Shown piece by piece: positions 28,940 to 40,860 of a stretch of 64,000 bases of DNA. Made by a program: the position numbers and the translations under genes. Origin of the DNA: Eulemur rufifrons (Eukaryota > Chordata > Mammalia > Primates > Lemuridae); assembly GCF_041146395.1 (NCBI RefSeq), contig NC_090989.1:243402843-243466842 (forward strand), written 5' to 3'. Within the stretch, counting starts at the first letter, position 1. Each line of letters begins with the position of its first letter. The notes beneath the pieces are model-generated. The model was given only the letters and a program-made list of their open reading frames with translations, was not told the origin of the DNA and searched no databases.

Positions 28940-30256
28940 CAAGGTTATTAAGTATGAAATGTCCGACCTACTTAGTTACCTACTTTAGTCCGACCAAACT
29001 TAGTACCAAGTTTGACAGTTGGTATCTCTGACATTTCACTTTGACACTTCTTTTTTTATGTTTATCGTGAAGGTACAGCCTCAGTCTTTCAAATGCACAT
29101 TTTGGCTTGTGATTATCTTTCAAGTCATTTTTTTTAGAGCAATTTTTGTGAAATCATGGATAAGTAAAAAATTTGTGTTATTTTTGAATATGAGTTCCAT
29201 CATGGAACCAATACAGCACAGACAGCTCGAAATATCAATGAAGTTATTTGGGAAGGATGTGGTTAATGAACTCACAATATGTAGATGGTTTGAGAAATTC
29301 CATTCTGGTGATTTTCATCTTGAAAATGAGCCACATGGGTGACCTGAGAACAAGGTGGATAATGATGAGCTGAGAGCTATAGTGGAAGCGAATCCATCTC
29401 AACCTACGCGTGAATTAGCAGTAAGGTTTGACGTTACTATTCCAACAATATTGGACCATTTGAAACAAACTGGCAAGGTAAAGAAACTGGATAGACGGGT
29501 ACCGCATGAATTAAACAAGCATCAGAGAGAAATCACCTCAAAGCTTGCCTTTCTTTCCTCTCATGACACAAAGGCGAACCATTTCTATACTGTACTGTTT
29601 GTTACCCATGATGAAAAATGGATCCTTTCTAACAATCGCAAGCATTCGGCACAATGTTGGATACAGATGAAGTGCCAAAACACATTCCAAAACCAAAGAT
29701 TCATCAGAAAAAGCTAATGATATCTGTTTGGTGATCCAGTGCTAGTATTATCCACTACAGAGTCATGAAAACTGGTTAATCCATTACAGAGGATGTCTAC
29801 TGTAACCAATTGGACAAAATGATGAGGATGCTCATGATTAAGCAGCCGAGACTGGCCAACAGAGACAGGCCAATCCTGTTGCAAGATGACGCTAGACCAC
29901 ATGTCACACAAACGATGCTGCTCAAAACTATAGCAACGGGACTTGGAAACTGTCTGTCATCCAACATATTCACCAGATCTTGTACCAACTGACTATCACT
30001 TCTTCCAGGCTTTGCATCACTTTTTGCTAAGAAAAATATTCAATTCTCAACAAACTGTAGAAAATGCTTTTTGCAATTTCATTGCCACTCACTGGACAAG
30101 CTTCTTTGCTGCTGGCATAAACAAGCTACCGTTAAGAAGGCAAAACTATGTCGATAATTTAGGCATGTAATTTGATTAACTGTACTGCTTCTTGTTTGAG
30201 ATGTAATAAACTACACTTCTGATTAGGAATCGGACATTTCATATTTAATGACCTAA
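28940..30256 (+). mobile_element. Mariner DNA transposon, nearly full length, inactive
   Basis: About 1.3 kb, the usual mariner size. Terminal inverted repeats: the left end reads aggttattaagtatgaaatgtccga, and the complement of the right end reads aggtcattaaatatgaaatgtccga (23 of 25 match). A TA follows the right end at 30257. Edges are uncertain by about 3 bp. Between them lies a mariner transposase in one orientation. The TIRs differ from the Hsmar1 end as I remember it (TTAGGTTGGTGCAAAAG) beyond the first bases. Confidence 0.9.
29189..30170 (+). pseudogene. Mariner transposase pseudogene
   Basis: The transposase binds the TIRs and cuts and pastes the element. The N-terminal helix-turn-helix region covers 29200-29480 (ICRWFEKFHSGDFHLENEP, VDNDELRAIVEANP, HLKQTGKVKKLDRRVPHEL). 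The catalytic part follows: VTHDEKWIL (first Asp), PILLQDDARPHV (second Asp) and YSPDLVPTDYHFF (third Asp), so the mariner Asp triad is still spelled out. It is broken by TGA at 29340 (GRP arginine CGA to TGA, CpG decay), a frameshift near 29655-29665, TGA at about 29731 and TAA at about 29778, and another frameshift near 29935-29945. No intact frame links the parts. Similar to Hsmar1-type proteins but not identical. Confidence 0.9.
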
Positions 30257-30299
30257 TAGATTCATTAGACTCTTTTCAGTGGTAATGGTGACAAAAGTA

Positions 30300-30525
30300 A
30301 TAATAGTAACAGCAGCAGCTAACATCCTTTGAGCATGAACCATGTGCCAAGCACTATGTTAAGGATTCCATCTGTTATTAAGTCTTCCAACATTCTGAGG
30401 TATGTACTGTTGTCTCATTTTTACAGGGGAAGAAAATGGATGCTTACAGCAGTTAAGGACCTCACCCAAGGGCTCATCACCTAGGAATGAGTAAAGTTGG
30501 TATTTAAAGCCCAGCTACTGACTCC
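30300..30525 (+). repeat. MIR SINE
   Basis: 'catcctttgagcatgaaccatgtgccaagcactatgttaaggattcc', 'cccaagggctcatcacctaggaatgagtaaagttggtatttaaagcccag' match the MIR 3' half. Confidence 0.8.
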
Positions 30526-31293
30526 AGAGACTGACTGCACTTGTAAGCATGACATGACACTGCGGGTGGACTGAGACTCATGTGGGCCTGCTTACATGAA
30601 GGACTACCATCCTAAGGACATGAGTGGAGATGAGGAAGACTGGGATCTTATAAGAACCCAACTACACGCTTCATGGAGTCAAAACGTGGAGCCAAAGTAA
30701 CTAGGACTCCTGGGAGCACAAGTTCATGGCTCTTCAGTCAGGTGCCACTATTACTGACACTTAGCTACTCTGCCTATCTGCTTTGCACTCTATCAACTCG
30801 CTTCAGCTCTCAGTAACTGGCCCAACCTAGCCTACAGATAGGTTGTCCTTGAGTTAGGTACCTATATTTCCATCGAGAGCCTGAGCCTCAAGGGCTGCTG
30901 AGGGCCCCGACATCAGCAGAGGTTAAAGGAAGTGGCCGACAACTGTGGAAAGGGCTATGGGTGCAGTGGGCCCCAGGATGCTCCATCAGAACAGGAAGCA
31001 ATTCTGCATCCTTATTTGCATCCTGTGCCTCACATTTTTGACATTTACAGAGATTATTTATACCCAAAAGGGCACACAGGATTACTTCTCAGTCCCAGCA
31101 GTCAGTATGTACTGACTATCTAGATGAAAAAGTATACACATGAAGACCTCACCTATTAATAAGTGCAAAGTGTACTAACAAAGACAGGCAGGTAGCTTGC
31201 CACAGGTTTTTCCTCCTCCTCCTTCACTCTGTGTTTGTTTCAAAGTCCTGTTTACCAAAATGAAAAGGTACATGGGTCCTGATTTCCACTTAC

Positions 31294-31372
31294 CAGGAGG
31301 CTGGTCATTTTTCATCATTACGTAGAGGGGTGGCTCTGAGTTTAGCTCAACCATCTGTCGTCCCTCGCAAGC
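31294..31372 (-). other. Candidate 79-nt exon
   Basis: On the minus strand: acceptor ...GAATTCCTCAG|GC at 31373, donor CCTCCTG|GTAAGTGG at 31293. One frame is open throughout (ACEGRQMVELNSEPPLYVMM, then KNDQPP plus one base). The leftover base joins in frame with the candidate exon 14865-14603. It does not join in frame with 39890-39839 directly. No homologue is recognised. It could be a lncRNA exon or a decoy. Confidence 0.25.
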
Positions 31373-32085
31373 CTGAGGAATTCACAGCAGGACCAGGAGA
31401 GTCTGCCAACCCTCTCAAGCAGGCTCTCATGGCAGGGTTGACAAGTCACTTCCAGGCCTGGGTGGACCAGACAGAAAGAACAGACCCATACACATGACTA
31501 GACAGAGCCAGCCATGTGGATACGATAGGTTATAACAAAAGCAAAGTTGCCCTCCATTAAAGAAAAAAAACTATCAAAGCCACAGGTGTTCCCACAGGAC
31601 ACTTGCAACACACTCCAAATGTCTCTAGAGCAAAAAGGCTAAAAATGTTCTTGTGGTAAGCAAAATCGCCTTTTCATGCAAACAAAAATTAACGATGTAA
31701 ACATTATGCGGTGACATAAGCCAAAAGATCAACAAATCTTTATAGTAAGCATGATCAGTGCACTGGAAAAGAATAATTAACTTGAAAAAGGGCAGAGTGT
31801 TTAAAAAAATTTTTCCTGAGAAAGTTAAGCTCTGAAGACATGGGTATTGAATATTACTGAATATCATTAGATTAGAACCCAGCCGTTAACACCATTGATC
31901 CAGGTGGCCCCTCGGGACTGCACAGCTTCCTGCTGGAGTCAGTTTATAAAAGATGAGGGGGGCGTGGAACTAAAGGTGTATTTGACAACCCTTTTTATGA
32001 AATGTTGCAACCCTGGGATATTCTCCTTAACTTCTGCAGCTTCTTTTAAATACACTTTTAACAAACCAGTAGGACAAGAATGAGG
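31373..32085. other. Intergenic, nothing recognised
   Basis: No gene or nameable repeat seen. Confidence 0.4.
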
Positions 32086-32089
32086 AAGC

Positions 32090-32600
32090 GTATCAGGTTC
32101 ACTCAGCATGAGTGAGTGTGACCTCAAGCTCTGCCATTTACTGGCCTTGCTAACGCCCAGCAAGTCCTCCAACCTCTCCTGAGTTTCAGATTCTTACCTA
32201 CTCACCTCCATCCACCTATACATGAGTGTCTGGCACCTGCTCTATTTCGCAAAATTCTGAGGATCAAATTAAAATATATATTGAAAGCTTTAAAATCCTG
32301 AAACAGGCTAGGCATCAAGCATTTTCATTTTTAATGGCTACATAGACTTAAATTCTATTTTACCCAGCTTTCAAAAAAATAAGGTCCATGTTGAGAACAG
32401 GTTCCAGAGTCCATATTCAAATCCCAAGCTTAAATCTCAGCTCTGCAAATAAATCTTAGGAATTTACTTATACTACTGTTTCCTCAGCTGTTAAGAGTGG
32501 AACACACGCTCATTTTGTACAACTATAATATAAGATGCTGCACACAGGGCTAGGCTAACAGTGGTACTCAATGAAGCATTGATTTTCTTCTTCTAATCCC
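32090..32600 (+). repeat. Two degraded MIR SINEs
   Basis: 'gtgacctcaagctctgccatttactggccttgctaa' (about 32110) and 'tccatattcaaatcccaagcttaaatctcagctctgcaa...gtttcctcagctgttaag' (about 32410-32510) are MIR-like. Confidence 0.5.
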
Positions 32601-33830
32601 ATGGCCTTTTCCAACTAAAACTTTTGGAATTACCTGATGGCTTTGCAGTATTATATCTTATCATGTATAAGTATATATACACACACCATGCCCAAATGAA
32701 CACAAAACCTAGCTTTTTCCTAGGACACATTTTCTAGAAAATATCCAACTTTTTCAACCCTTACATTGTTCCAAAAATTACACCTATACAAGCTGAAACA
32801 AAAGAAATTTATAAGGAATAAAGCTTTTAAAATTCTGACTCCTGTCACATAGAATCTTCCTCTCTTAGCAGTTATTTTATATTATCTATGAATGTACTTT
32901 TTATCATTAAGAGTTATTTGAAAATGAACAAAACCTCACATAACCAAGCTTCACCAGAAAACTCTAAAAAGCGGCATTTGCCAAGTATTGCAACCACTAC
33001 AAGTAGTGAAGCAACTCTTTTTTTCCTTCCATTAAGATGTATCAAATACTTAACGCCAACCACAGAAGATAAGCAATGGTTTAAACGTTACAGGAAAAAA
33101 ATCCTCTAGAAAACTACTTTGGGGATGTATGTAAATTTTCTAGTGCTACTACTATTTTAAAAATTCACAACACAAACAAGAATACACTTCAATTCAAAAC
33201 AGTTTTCATTTGACAAGAACACAAATATACCTATTAAAACTCAACCAATATCCACATCCTCACAGATTTAGCAAATCTTACAAGAGTGGGGTCAGTACTT
33301 CTGGACCACCCTGATCAACAGAACTGTTCCTAAGCCTCAAAGGTACCCACTCTCTCAATGGGTAGACACATAAAAACCCCTTGATGCAAAGTTGTAGGCA
33401 TCAACCCTCAGCTGGCCTGAGCACTGCCCTAAATCAATTTTAGAAGAAAAAAATCAAACGGCCACGTCAGCTGCCAAGTTCTGGTATGTGTTTGCTGTAC
33501 TTGGCAAGAGTAACGATGAGAAGTTATCAGGGTTCTCAGAAGGAAGTCACGTCTTAGAAAAGCTGAGATGTGCAGATTTTTTTTTTTTCTTTTTGATAAA
33601 AGAGGGCAAAGCTTCTGGGCAACCCATTAAATGGATTACTGGAAATTGGACATTATTCCTCGGTCCTATTTATCTCTATATAGATCTTCACTTCTAGTGA
33701 CCACAGAACATTTTTTTCCATCAACCTTAGTCCTTTGCTGGGTAAATTTTCAACAAATAAATGTGGAACTGTCATAGACTCCACCTTCAGCCCTTGGTAA
33801 AAGCACCCAGAATTGGTTGCAAAGGATCTC
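32601..33830. other. Intergenic, AT-rich, nothing recognised
   Basis: No gene or nameable repeat seen. Confidence 0.4.
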
Positions 33831-33831
33831 C

Positions 33832-34172
33832 TATGGTTTTAACATCACCTCCAAAACTCATGTTGAAATTTAACTGCCACTGTTACAGTATTAAGAGATG
33901 AGATAGGAGGTGATTAGACCAAAATTAATGCCACTGTCTCAGGAGAGGATTCCCAATAAAAAGTAAGTTTGGTCCTCTCTGCTCCTACTGTCCTATGCTC
34001 TCTTGCCTCCTAGCCTTCTGCCAGAGGATGACATAGCAAAAAGGCCCTAGCCAGATGCCAGCACCATGCTCTCCGACTTCCCAGCCTCCAGGAACCATGA
34101 TACAAATAAATTTCTGTTCATTATAAATTACCCAATCCATGGTATTCTGTTATAACAGCATAAGACAGAATC
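33832..34172 (+). mobile_element. MaLR LTR (MST/MLT1 type)
   Basis: 'tatggttttaacatcacctccaaaactcatgttgaaatttaactgccactgttacagtattaagagatgag' to 'agcctccaggaaccatgatacaaataaatttctgttcattataaattacccaatcc' is the standard MaLR LTR layout. Confidence 0.85.
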
Positions 34173-34279
34173 TTAACCTCATTAAGGTTAACTGATACTT
34201 GGAATACCCTAGCCCCGGGTGCCATCCAACCAATCCTGCAAGATGTCCAGGGAAAAAAACAACTCCCAATGTATGTACT

Positions 34280-34515
34280 CCAGGCCTACAGAATCAATGT
34301 CTGGATCCATAAGTCTACATTTTAATAAGGTCTCTGAGCGTCAATTTCAAGCACTCTCAAGTTTGAGAAACACTGCCTTAAAGCAATTCTCAAACTTTAA
34401 TGTGCACATGGATCAACTTGGGAATTCTGCTACGATGCAGATTATGGTTCAGAAGGTTAAGGAGTGGAGTTTGCATTTCTGACAAGGACCCATGTCATAT
34501 CAATGCAGCTGACCC
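34280..34515 (+). mobile_element. Two adjacent MER5-type MITE copies
   Basis: 34283-34372 holds the 3' half of one ('agaatcaatgtctggatcc...caagtttgagaaacactgcc'). 34384-34515 holds a second ('caattctcaaactttaatgtgcacatggatcaacttgg...gagtttgcatttctgacaagg'). Confidence 0.8.
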
Positions 34516-36589
34516 ATAGACCATACTTAGAATAGCAAAATCGTAGAGAACAGAGTCCATTGCTCTTACTCTGTGTACTATTTATATAATAATTTATCAG
34601 CAATCCAATTTGGGAACCAAGATTATGTGATGTTGATGGTGGCAGTAGTAAATAATTGAACCACTGTCTGAAATACTGTGCATTTTATTTTAGAAAAGTG
34701 CATATTCTTCATGTTTATGCACTTCAATTTAGAACGTGAGTGCTGCTGGAAAATGTAATTGAGTATTTCCAGGTATCATTTCACATGACGCTGCTCAGTT
34801 TCTAAATCACAACCTAGTCCTTAGAGGTCTACGGTTCTGGTTCTGGTTCTAATCACACAGTAAGTGCTCAACATTAGTCAAGTCAATCACTTCTCCTTTA
34901 CCCAAGTTATGAAGACATTTATACCCAACTAATCCACAGGCTCATTATTCTTTATGGGTACAAGAGCCTGCAAGACCAATAGGTAACAGTAAAAATAGAA
35001 ACAGCCACAACTGCTACTGAGATAAGAATTTTCTATACACTGAAAGCAGTAAGATAACTGTGTATCTTGCCACCAAAAGAACAAATGGTTTCTTGTCTGT
35101 GAAGGCAGAAAATAAAGATTTTAATCTGAACTCAGTCCAACTGAAGCTTGAAAGCTTTCTGATCTCTTGGAGGTGCATGTACCACAAGACACAAAGGGAA
35201 TAATCTGAGTTCTATTCCAAAAGTTAGTCCTGCAATTGTACTCTAGTTACCGAATACATCACTTATCATTTACCTACCTGGAAATAGAGAACTCGTCTTT
35301 CCATTTTATTTAGCAAAAGAAGCTAAACCATTTTTATTCCATCAGGGGTTGTGCTTTGTCTCTCCAAACTTAATGTTTTCCTATCTGTAAAATAGTGATA
35401 TCCGTCAGAATTATCATGAAAATTAACAATCACCCATGTGAAATGCCCAGCGTCTAATACTCAATCATGGTTGACATTCAACAAAAGAAAGCCATTATAA
35501 TAAGACAGTTTTATACGACAGTCGTTGTATAAAACAGAAAGACACCTGCCCAAATACACCCTGTAACTTCACACTGTACTCCATCCTGATATTGCTGATG
35601 ACTCTCTCTTAGGACTTGGATTTGGTCAAGAAATGGCACTAGTCAAGCTATGAACTCTAAGCAGGCAATATTCTACTACTAAGAGTAAATTCATAGTAAT
35701 CAGGTTATTTTCCGGCTATTAACACCATAATTTCCATCAAAAAGGGAGATGCTATGAAGTCTTTTATTTATAAATATATACTAACTACCACTCATCTGGG
35801 GCCCCTGAGAAATAGAACCAAAGACATTTCAACTTTTCTTTATATTTCTATCTCATTCTTACTGATACACAGAAAATTCAGAAATAGGGCCAGTTTGTAA
35901 GTTGTCCAAGAGAAAAGATATTATAATTAATTGTTCATATTCCTAACTTTATTGAGAAACTTTCATACTTAGAAGATGCTCTTATCCAAGGAGAACAGAA
36001 ATTAAGTGTAGCAAAATTCACTGGGTATGTATACTTGTACTTTCTCCTGGAGCAGTGATTGCTTTTCCCTATTTTCTCCTGGAGTCACTGTTTTATAATA
36101 TAAGCATTATTTTCAATCCTGATTCACCCATGAAAGAAACAAGCAAACCTGAAATGTCAAAGAAACACGGATAATTATCACCACTAACTTCCTGATAGAG
36201 AAAAAAAATTTTAGAACGAAATTGGCCTCACACCTAATGTGGAGTAAGTAGCAGCTCGTGAGACTTCATTCTTCCCTTTTATGTATTCTACAACCACTCT
36301 GAGTGCTCATGATGCACAAAGCACTATGGTGGACATAGAAGGGAAAAAACGAGCAGAATCACAGAAAGATCCTGCCCTAGGGAATCTTCCTGTCTGCAAA
36401 GCTAAAACATGAACTAACTTTTCTATATTTTATAGACTTCCCCATCACACACACACACAAAAAAAAACCCCAGCTGGACTCTTTTCCAAGAGACTCATTT
36501 TCAGCAGTAAAATCAAACTGCCTCACTGAAGGGTAAAAATCAAATATTCCTATTACAGCCACCCACTATTGTCAATTACAGTATACTAT
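34516..36589. other. Intergenic with weak MIR/L2 traces
   Basis: MIR-like wording at about 35340-35480 ('cctatctgtaaaatagtgatatc') and L2-like wording at about 36295-36380 ('gcacaaagcactatggtgg...gatcctgccctaggg'). Otherwise nothing. Confidence 0.45.
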
Positions 36590-36595
36590 GTCGTT

Positions 36596-36795
36596 AAGAC
36601 TGCAGGCTCTGAAGTCAGACAACAAGTTGCCCATCTGGCTCAACAATTTACTAGTTGTAGTCCTTAGACAAGTTTTTTAACCTCTTTAAGAGCCTCATTT
36701 TATTCCTCTGTAAAACAGGGATTATCAGAGTACCTCTCTCTCATGATGTTAAGTGAGATACCACACACAAAGTGCATAGCATAGTGCTTGACCCA
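36596..36795 (+). repeat. MIR SINE
   Basis: 'gcaggctctgaagtcagacaac...caatttactagttgtagtccttagacaagttttttaacctctttaagagcctcattt' follows MIR closely. Confidence 0.9.
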
Positions 36796-37007
36796 AAACA
36801 TACAGCCAAATGCAATGTTTCTGAGCATAGATGGGTAGGAATAGACAGCCACAGGCTTCCTGGAACCTGGCAAGAGCGCAACAGAGAAGCAAGAGGAACA
36901 GGCAGAGTAAAAACACCTCAGATTGCCTATACCCTCTCTTCAGCCAATTCGAACCACTAAAATAATGTGTCTCTGACTTGGTTGAAAAATCCCCTGTATT
37001 ATGGGGC

Positions 37008-37118
37008 CTGTCTGAGACTTACCCTTAGTCAGAATCCAGAAGTGGGTCTTAAGCATCTGTATTAATAAGCTCCAAAGGTGAGTATCATGCTTACCTAAAT
37101 TTGAGAACCACTGTGGAA
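37008..37118 (+). mobile_element. MER5-type MITE fragment
   Basis: 'gtcagaatccagaagtgggtcttaagcatctgtattaataagctccaaaggtgagtatcatgc...ttgagaaccactg' is the 3' half of a MER5-family element. Confidence 0.75.
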
Positions 37119-37974
37119 GACAAAAATGTTTTGTAAGTATTCCAGTATTTGTTTAGACATGATTCAGCTAAGATCTGATGCTTTACTCTTGAGGTCAGTA
37201 AAGCTGCCTAGTTTTCAAAACCTCAGGATCACCGTCTAGAATTCCATCCAGAAGTCTTCCTAATGGGCTTCTTCCTGATTCCTTAGCAACCCCGCCCCAG
37301 GCCTCCCACTAATCGTGTGAGAAAGGAGAGCCTGGCACAGAGGTGCCCGTGCCCCTCTGCTCAGACATCTGGCCAGCCCCATCTATGCTCACTCACATCT
37401 CCACCTCCATCTCATCTCACATCTACACGTCTACACATCTCTGGTGGGTCCTTAACTAGGTTACCCAAGATGACGCTGCCACACTGCTTTCAAATACATT
37501 TATCATCAAGTCTGAGTATTACAAAAATTTACCTAATAGACATATTTCAATTCTATTAATAATGTTTTTGGTGCCCTAGTATATACTGGTTAGGTTTCTA
37601 AGCAATTAAAACATAAACTGTCTCAAAGAGTTAGAAGAAACAGGAAATCCATCAATAATTCAAACTACTACAATTATTTAATCATCTTTAGCAGGGAAGG
37701 GGAAGAAAATCTTGCATTTTACTAAAATTTTTATGTGGTCAATTCAAAACATGAATATTGCAGGAGATTACAGTGTGATTTTAAAATAGTTATTCAAAGA
37801 GAGATAAAAATATTTACAGAAAAACTATTAAAACTACTAAACAAATTTTTTATTCACCAGCATTCATGCCTCTCCGATTATACAAAATTTTTTTTGGAGG
37901 TAGGTGTGATTAAAGAAGAATTACTCTACTTGACTTAGTAAAAGATCTGAGCTAGCTGATCAGACAGATTGCCA

Positions 37975-38328
37975 TCTGGTCAATCAATTACCATTTGAAA
38001 GGCTGTTCTAAAAATATCTTCATATAAGTACCTAAAATCTCATCATAATGTAATGACTTCTAATTAATTTATGCTAGCTAGCAGGAAACAAACTTTCAGC
38101 GTATACTTTAGATTCCCATTTATGATATAATTACCCAAACCCTCCAGGGTTCCCAAATTATTTCCCCGCAAAGAGACAAGGTAACATTTCCTGATTCTAC
38201 TCATTTTTCCAAGAGGCCACGATAAACTAGTCTTGTGCATTAGGGCAATCTCTAGCAGCCTTTAAAATACATAAGCCTTTAAAATACAGGTGAGTCCATC
38301 AACCTGCTTCGGCTAGCAGTAAAATATG
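37975..38328 (+). repeat. Direct duplication, copy A
   Basis: Shares about 350 bp in the same orientation with 43219-43554, from 'tctggtcaa' to 'cttcggctagcagtaaaatat', roughly 85-90% identical by eye. It holds an extra internal tandem repeat (agcctttaaaataca twice, about 38259-38290). It does not match any repeat family I recognise. Confidence 0.9.
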
Positions 38329-38419
38329 TAAAAATATGCATTTTCTTATTTGCGCAAAGTAAATGGCTGCAATACATATAAGTAAGCAGGTAGCTGGCTA
38401 CTCACCACCTCTGAGACCG

Positions 38420-38540
38420 TCTAACTCCTCTGTGAAATGGACAAAACAGAACTCCTTACCTCACAGGCTACTGTGGGTCACATGAGAAAATGTACATAAA
38501 AGCATACTGAGAATCCTAAAGCAGTATGATTATTAAATAA
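38420..38540 (+). repeat. MIR SINE fragment
   Basis: 'ctctgtgaaatggacaaaacagaactccttacctcacaggctactgtgggtcacatgagaaaatg' is MIR 3'-half wording. Confidence 0.65.
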
Positions 38541-38799
38541 GAAATATACACTCCTCTACCAAAATGATATTCAAAGGCTGAAATACAGACACCAGAAAAA
38601 TGGTGAAACAATTCCTTCACTTCAGCTGCTGTTTCTGAAGTGTCAGGCATGAAACTGGAGCCAAGATTCTCTAAGACGTACTCTTTCCAAAAAAACCTAA
38701 ATCAATGGGCACCAGATTGTATCTGTGAATCTCTTTCTCAGACTTGCACATGTAGATTATCCTACAAAACCTCCAACAAGTCAAAAGCAGCAAACAAGA

Positions 38800-39250
38800 A
38801 GTAAACTCAAAAGGAAAAACTCCTGAGAAAACAGCATCATGTTTCGGGATGAGTCACACCCAGGTTTGCCCGGGGAGGATGCAGACAGACAGGCACGGGA
38901 CATGTTCTTTCCGCACAAGCAGCCCCAGCCCTCCTGGCTTCCACAAAGCAGCAAGGTGTTTAAGTGACTCTGATCAACACAGCTTGCTGATGATCCCAAT
39001 GTACATTTGATTTGGCTCAGGATCGCCCAATCGAATTTGCTAACACAGTAGACTCCGGAAGAATCACCCATTAAAAACAATCCAAATACAGACTCTAAAT
39101 GTGCATGAGGCCTTTTGTGATCTCCGCTGGAGCCTATAGTATCTAACAGCTGCAACTGTGACTGTTCGAGCTAATTGCTCTCAGCAACAAAAATAAACAA
39201 TCGCTCCAGGAAGACGACTGTACCCGCCAAATATTAATGAATTTTTTAAC
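38800..39250. promoter_or_regulatory. Candidate conserved non-coding element
   Basis: Free of recognisable repeats and comparatively rich in CpG (gatcgcccaatcgaatttgc, actccggaagaatc, ttcgagctaattgctc, aacaatcgctcc, gacgactgtacccgcc). It has homeodomain-type cores (ctaattg, attaatga). Constraint is inferred from composition only. Confidence 0.25.
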
Positions 39251-39479
39251 AGTCAGAAATCTCAAATCTTGGTTTAAATGCCTTGCTATTGCTAAAAAGT
39301 CTCAAAGAACAAACACGGGGTTAAGGGGCCCCAGAAAGAAAGTCCTTATTTTATATTTAATTTGCTCCCCCTACCCCCCCCCCACAAATGGAAAAAGGAA
39401 TGTGCCTTGCGTTTGGAAGAATTTAAGCAATCTGAGATATTTTAACTCATGTATAACTTTTTAACATATGGGGGAAAAG

Positions 39480-39730
39480 AGTCGCACTGATTGGAGCTAT
39501 TTTTAAAGTGCAGCTCTACCGTAAAAATAGACATTTACTCATAAGGATGCTTGAATAGAGAACAAGCCCAATCTACGTCTCATTGTTAAGAAAGGGGTGA
39601 AAAAAGGCTGTCGTGCTTTCTGGAGAGCCGTTTATGGTCCGCCTGTGATGTCATGGCAGGATCCAGGTGCACTCTAACGAGCAGCTTTCAGTCTCATCAA
39701 TTCTTTTAAAAGTGCTCTTCTACCATCAGC
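39480..39730. promoter_or_regulatory. Candidate conserved non-coding element
   Basis: Repeat-free stretch with retained CpGs (ctaccgtaaa, ctacgtctc, ctgtcgtgc, gagccgtttatggtccgcc, taacgagc), a TGATGTCA CRE-like site at about 39647, and a caggtgc E-box. Regulatory function is inferred. Confidence 0.25.
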
Positions 39731-39838
39731 TACTTCACTGAGCACATGCAATAAGGAGCCAGTATTTACTCAGACCCTTGCAGGAGAGAACATCACTGCA
39801 ATCACAGACCCAAGGAAGGAGGAGGAAAAATTACTCAC

Positions 39839-39890
39839 CCACAATTGGGTTCACCGTTGTCCTCTCCATTAGGGAAGGAAGCATTTTCTT
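39839..39890 (-). other. Candidate 52-nt exon
   Basis: Minus strand: acceptor GCTCTTTCTTTTCTTCACAG|AA with a strong pyrimidine tract, donor TTGTGG|GTGAGTAA. Two frames are open across it (KKMLPSLMERTTVNPIV and ENASFPNGEDNGEPNC). It lies about 6 kb downstream of the presumed ELAVL2 poly(A) sites on the same strand. It could be a lncRNA exon, a read-through exon, or a splice decoy. Confidence 0.25.
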
Positions 39891-39899
39891 CTGTGAAGA

Positions 39900-40735
39900 A
39901 AAGAAAGAGCAGAAGTAGTTGACTGATCAGTACTCTAGGACATCTACCTGTCTGTCCTCTGTCCATAAGGAGAAAAAAGTAGTTTCATACTTCTCCTCTC
40001 CCCATCCATGACCCTGCTGCTGCACAGCTGAGCTGGCACCCAAACTGCCCACCCAAGGCAGTGGCAAGTAGCCAATTAGGCATCACAGCCCCAAAATGAG
40101 ATTCGGAGAGATCACCCCAGTTATCTGGACCTAATTTATCTTCAGTTTTTATAAAAGCCTGAAGGAATGGAGTTGTAATGGGAAACCGTGTAGAACTCCT
40201 AATTTTTATACCTCCCTGACATCATGTCAGCAACAAACTACAAAAACCAGGCGATTTTCATTTGATATGTCTTATAAATCAGAAATGCATTATTTTATGT
40301 CTGTTATAAAATTTTTCTTCATATACTCATAGAGCAAAATCAGGAAAGGGAAAAAAACATCCTTATTAAAGGAAAACAAGCAAATATGAAAGTTTCAAAG
40401 GTTTATGAGAAAATTAGATACATAATTATGACTTGAAAAAGGTGGCAGAAACAAAAGGTACTCACAAATGTTTTCCAGGAAAGGAACGAGTAAATTTTGA
40501 CTTGTTACTTTTTGTATTTGATAACTTTTCTACAGTAACTATATTATTGATTAAAATCTTTCGTAAGGATGTAAACAATATTGAGTGCATCATAATAAAA
40601 TATTATATGCACTTACCCATGTTCAATTTCTAGATACTTTACATACCCTGCAAAATTTCAGACATATGACTCTACAAAAGGACAGAGTTTGTTAAAGTTA
40701 ATTCAGCTTATGTTTTAGCACTTCGATGGTAGTGA
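39900..40735. other. Intergenic, nothing recognised
   Basis: No gene or nameable repeat seen. Confidence 0.4.
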
Positions 40736-40739
40736 TGGG

Positions 40740-40860
40740 CAAAGTTTCAAGAGTAAAGAGAGCTGGGTTCAAGAGCCAGGTCTCACACTAGCAAAGAATT
40801 TTGGAGAACCTTAACTTCTCTGGGCCTGGCTCACACATCTGCAAAATAAGGTGAACAAGG
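40740..40860 (+). repeat. MIR SINE fragment
   Basis: 'gctgggttcaagagccaggtctcacactagc...aaccttaacttctctgggcctggctcacacatctgcaaaataagg'. Confidence 0.75.

Noticed and set aside
29019..30170. Mariner ORFs as a domesticated, working gene
   Set aside because: Two frameshifts and at least three stops separate the DNA-binding and catalytic parts; no single frame spans them.
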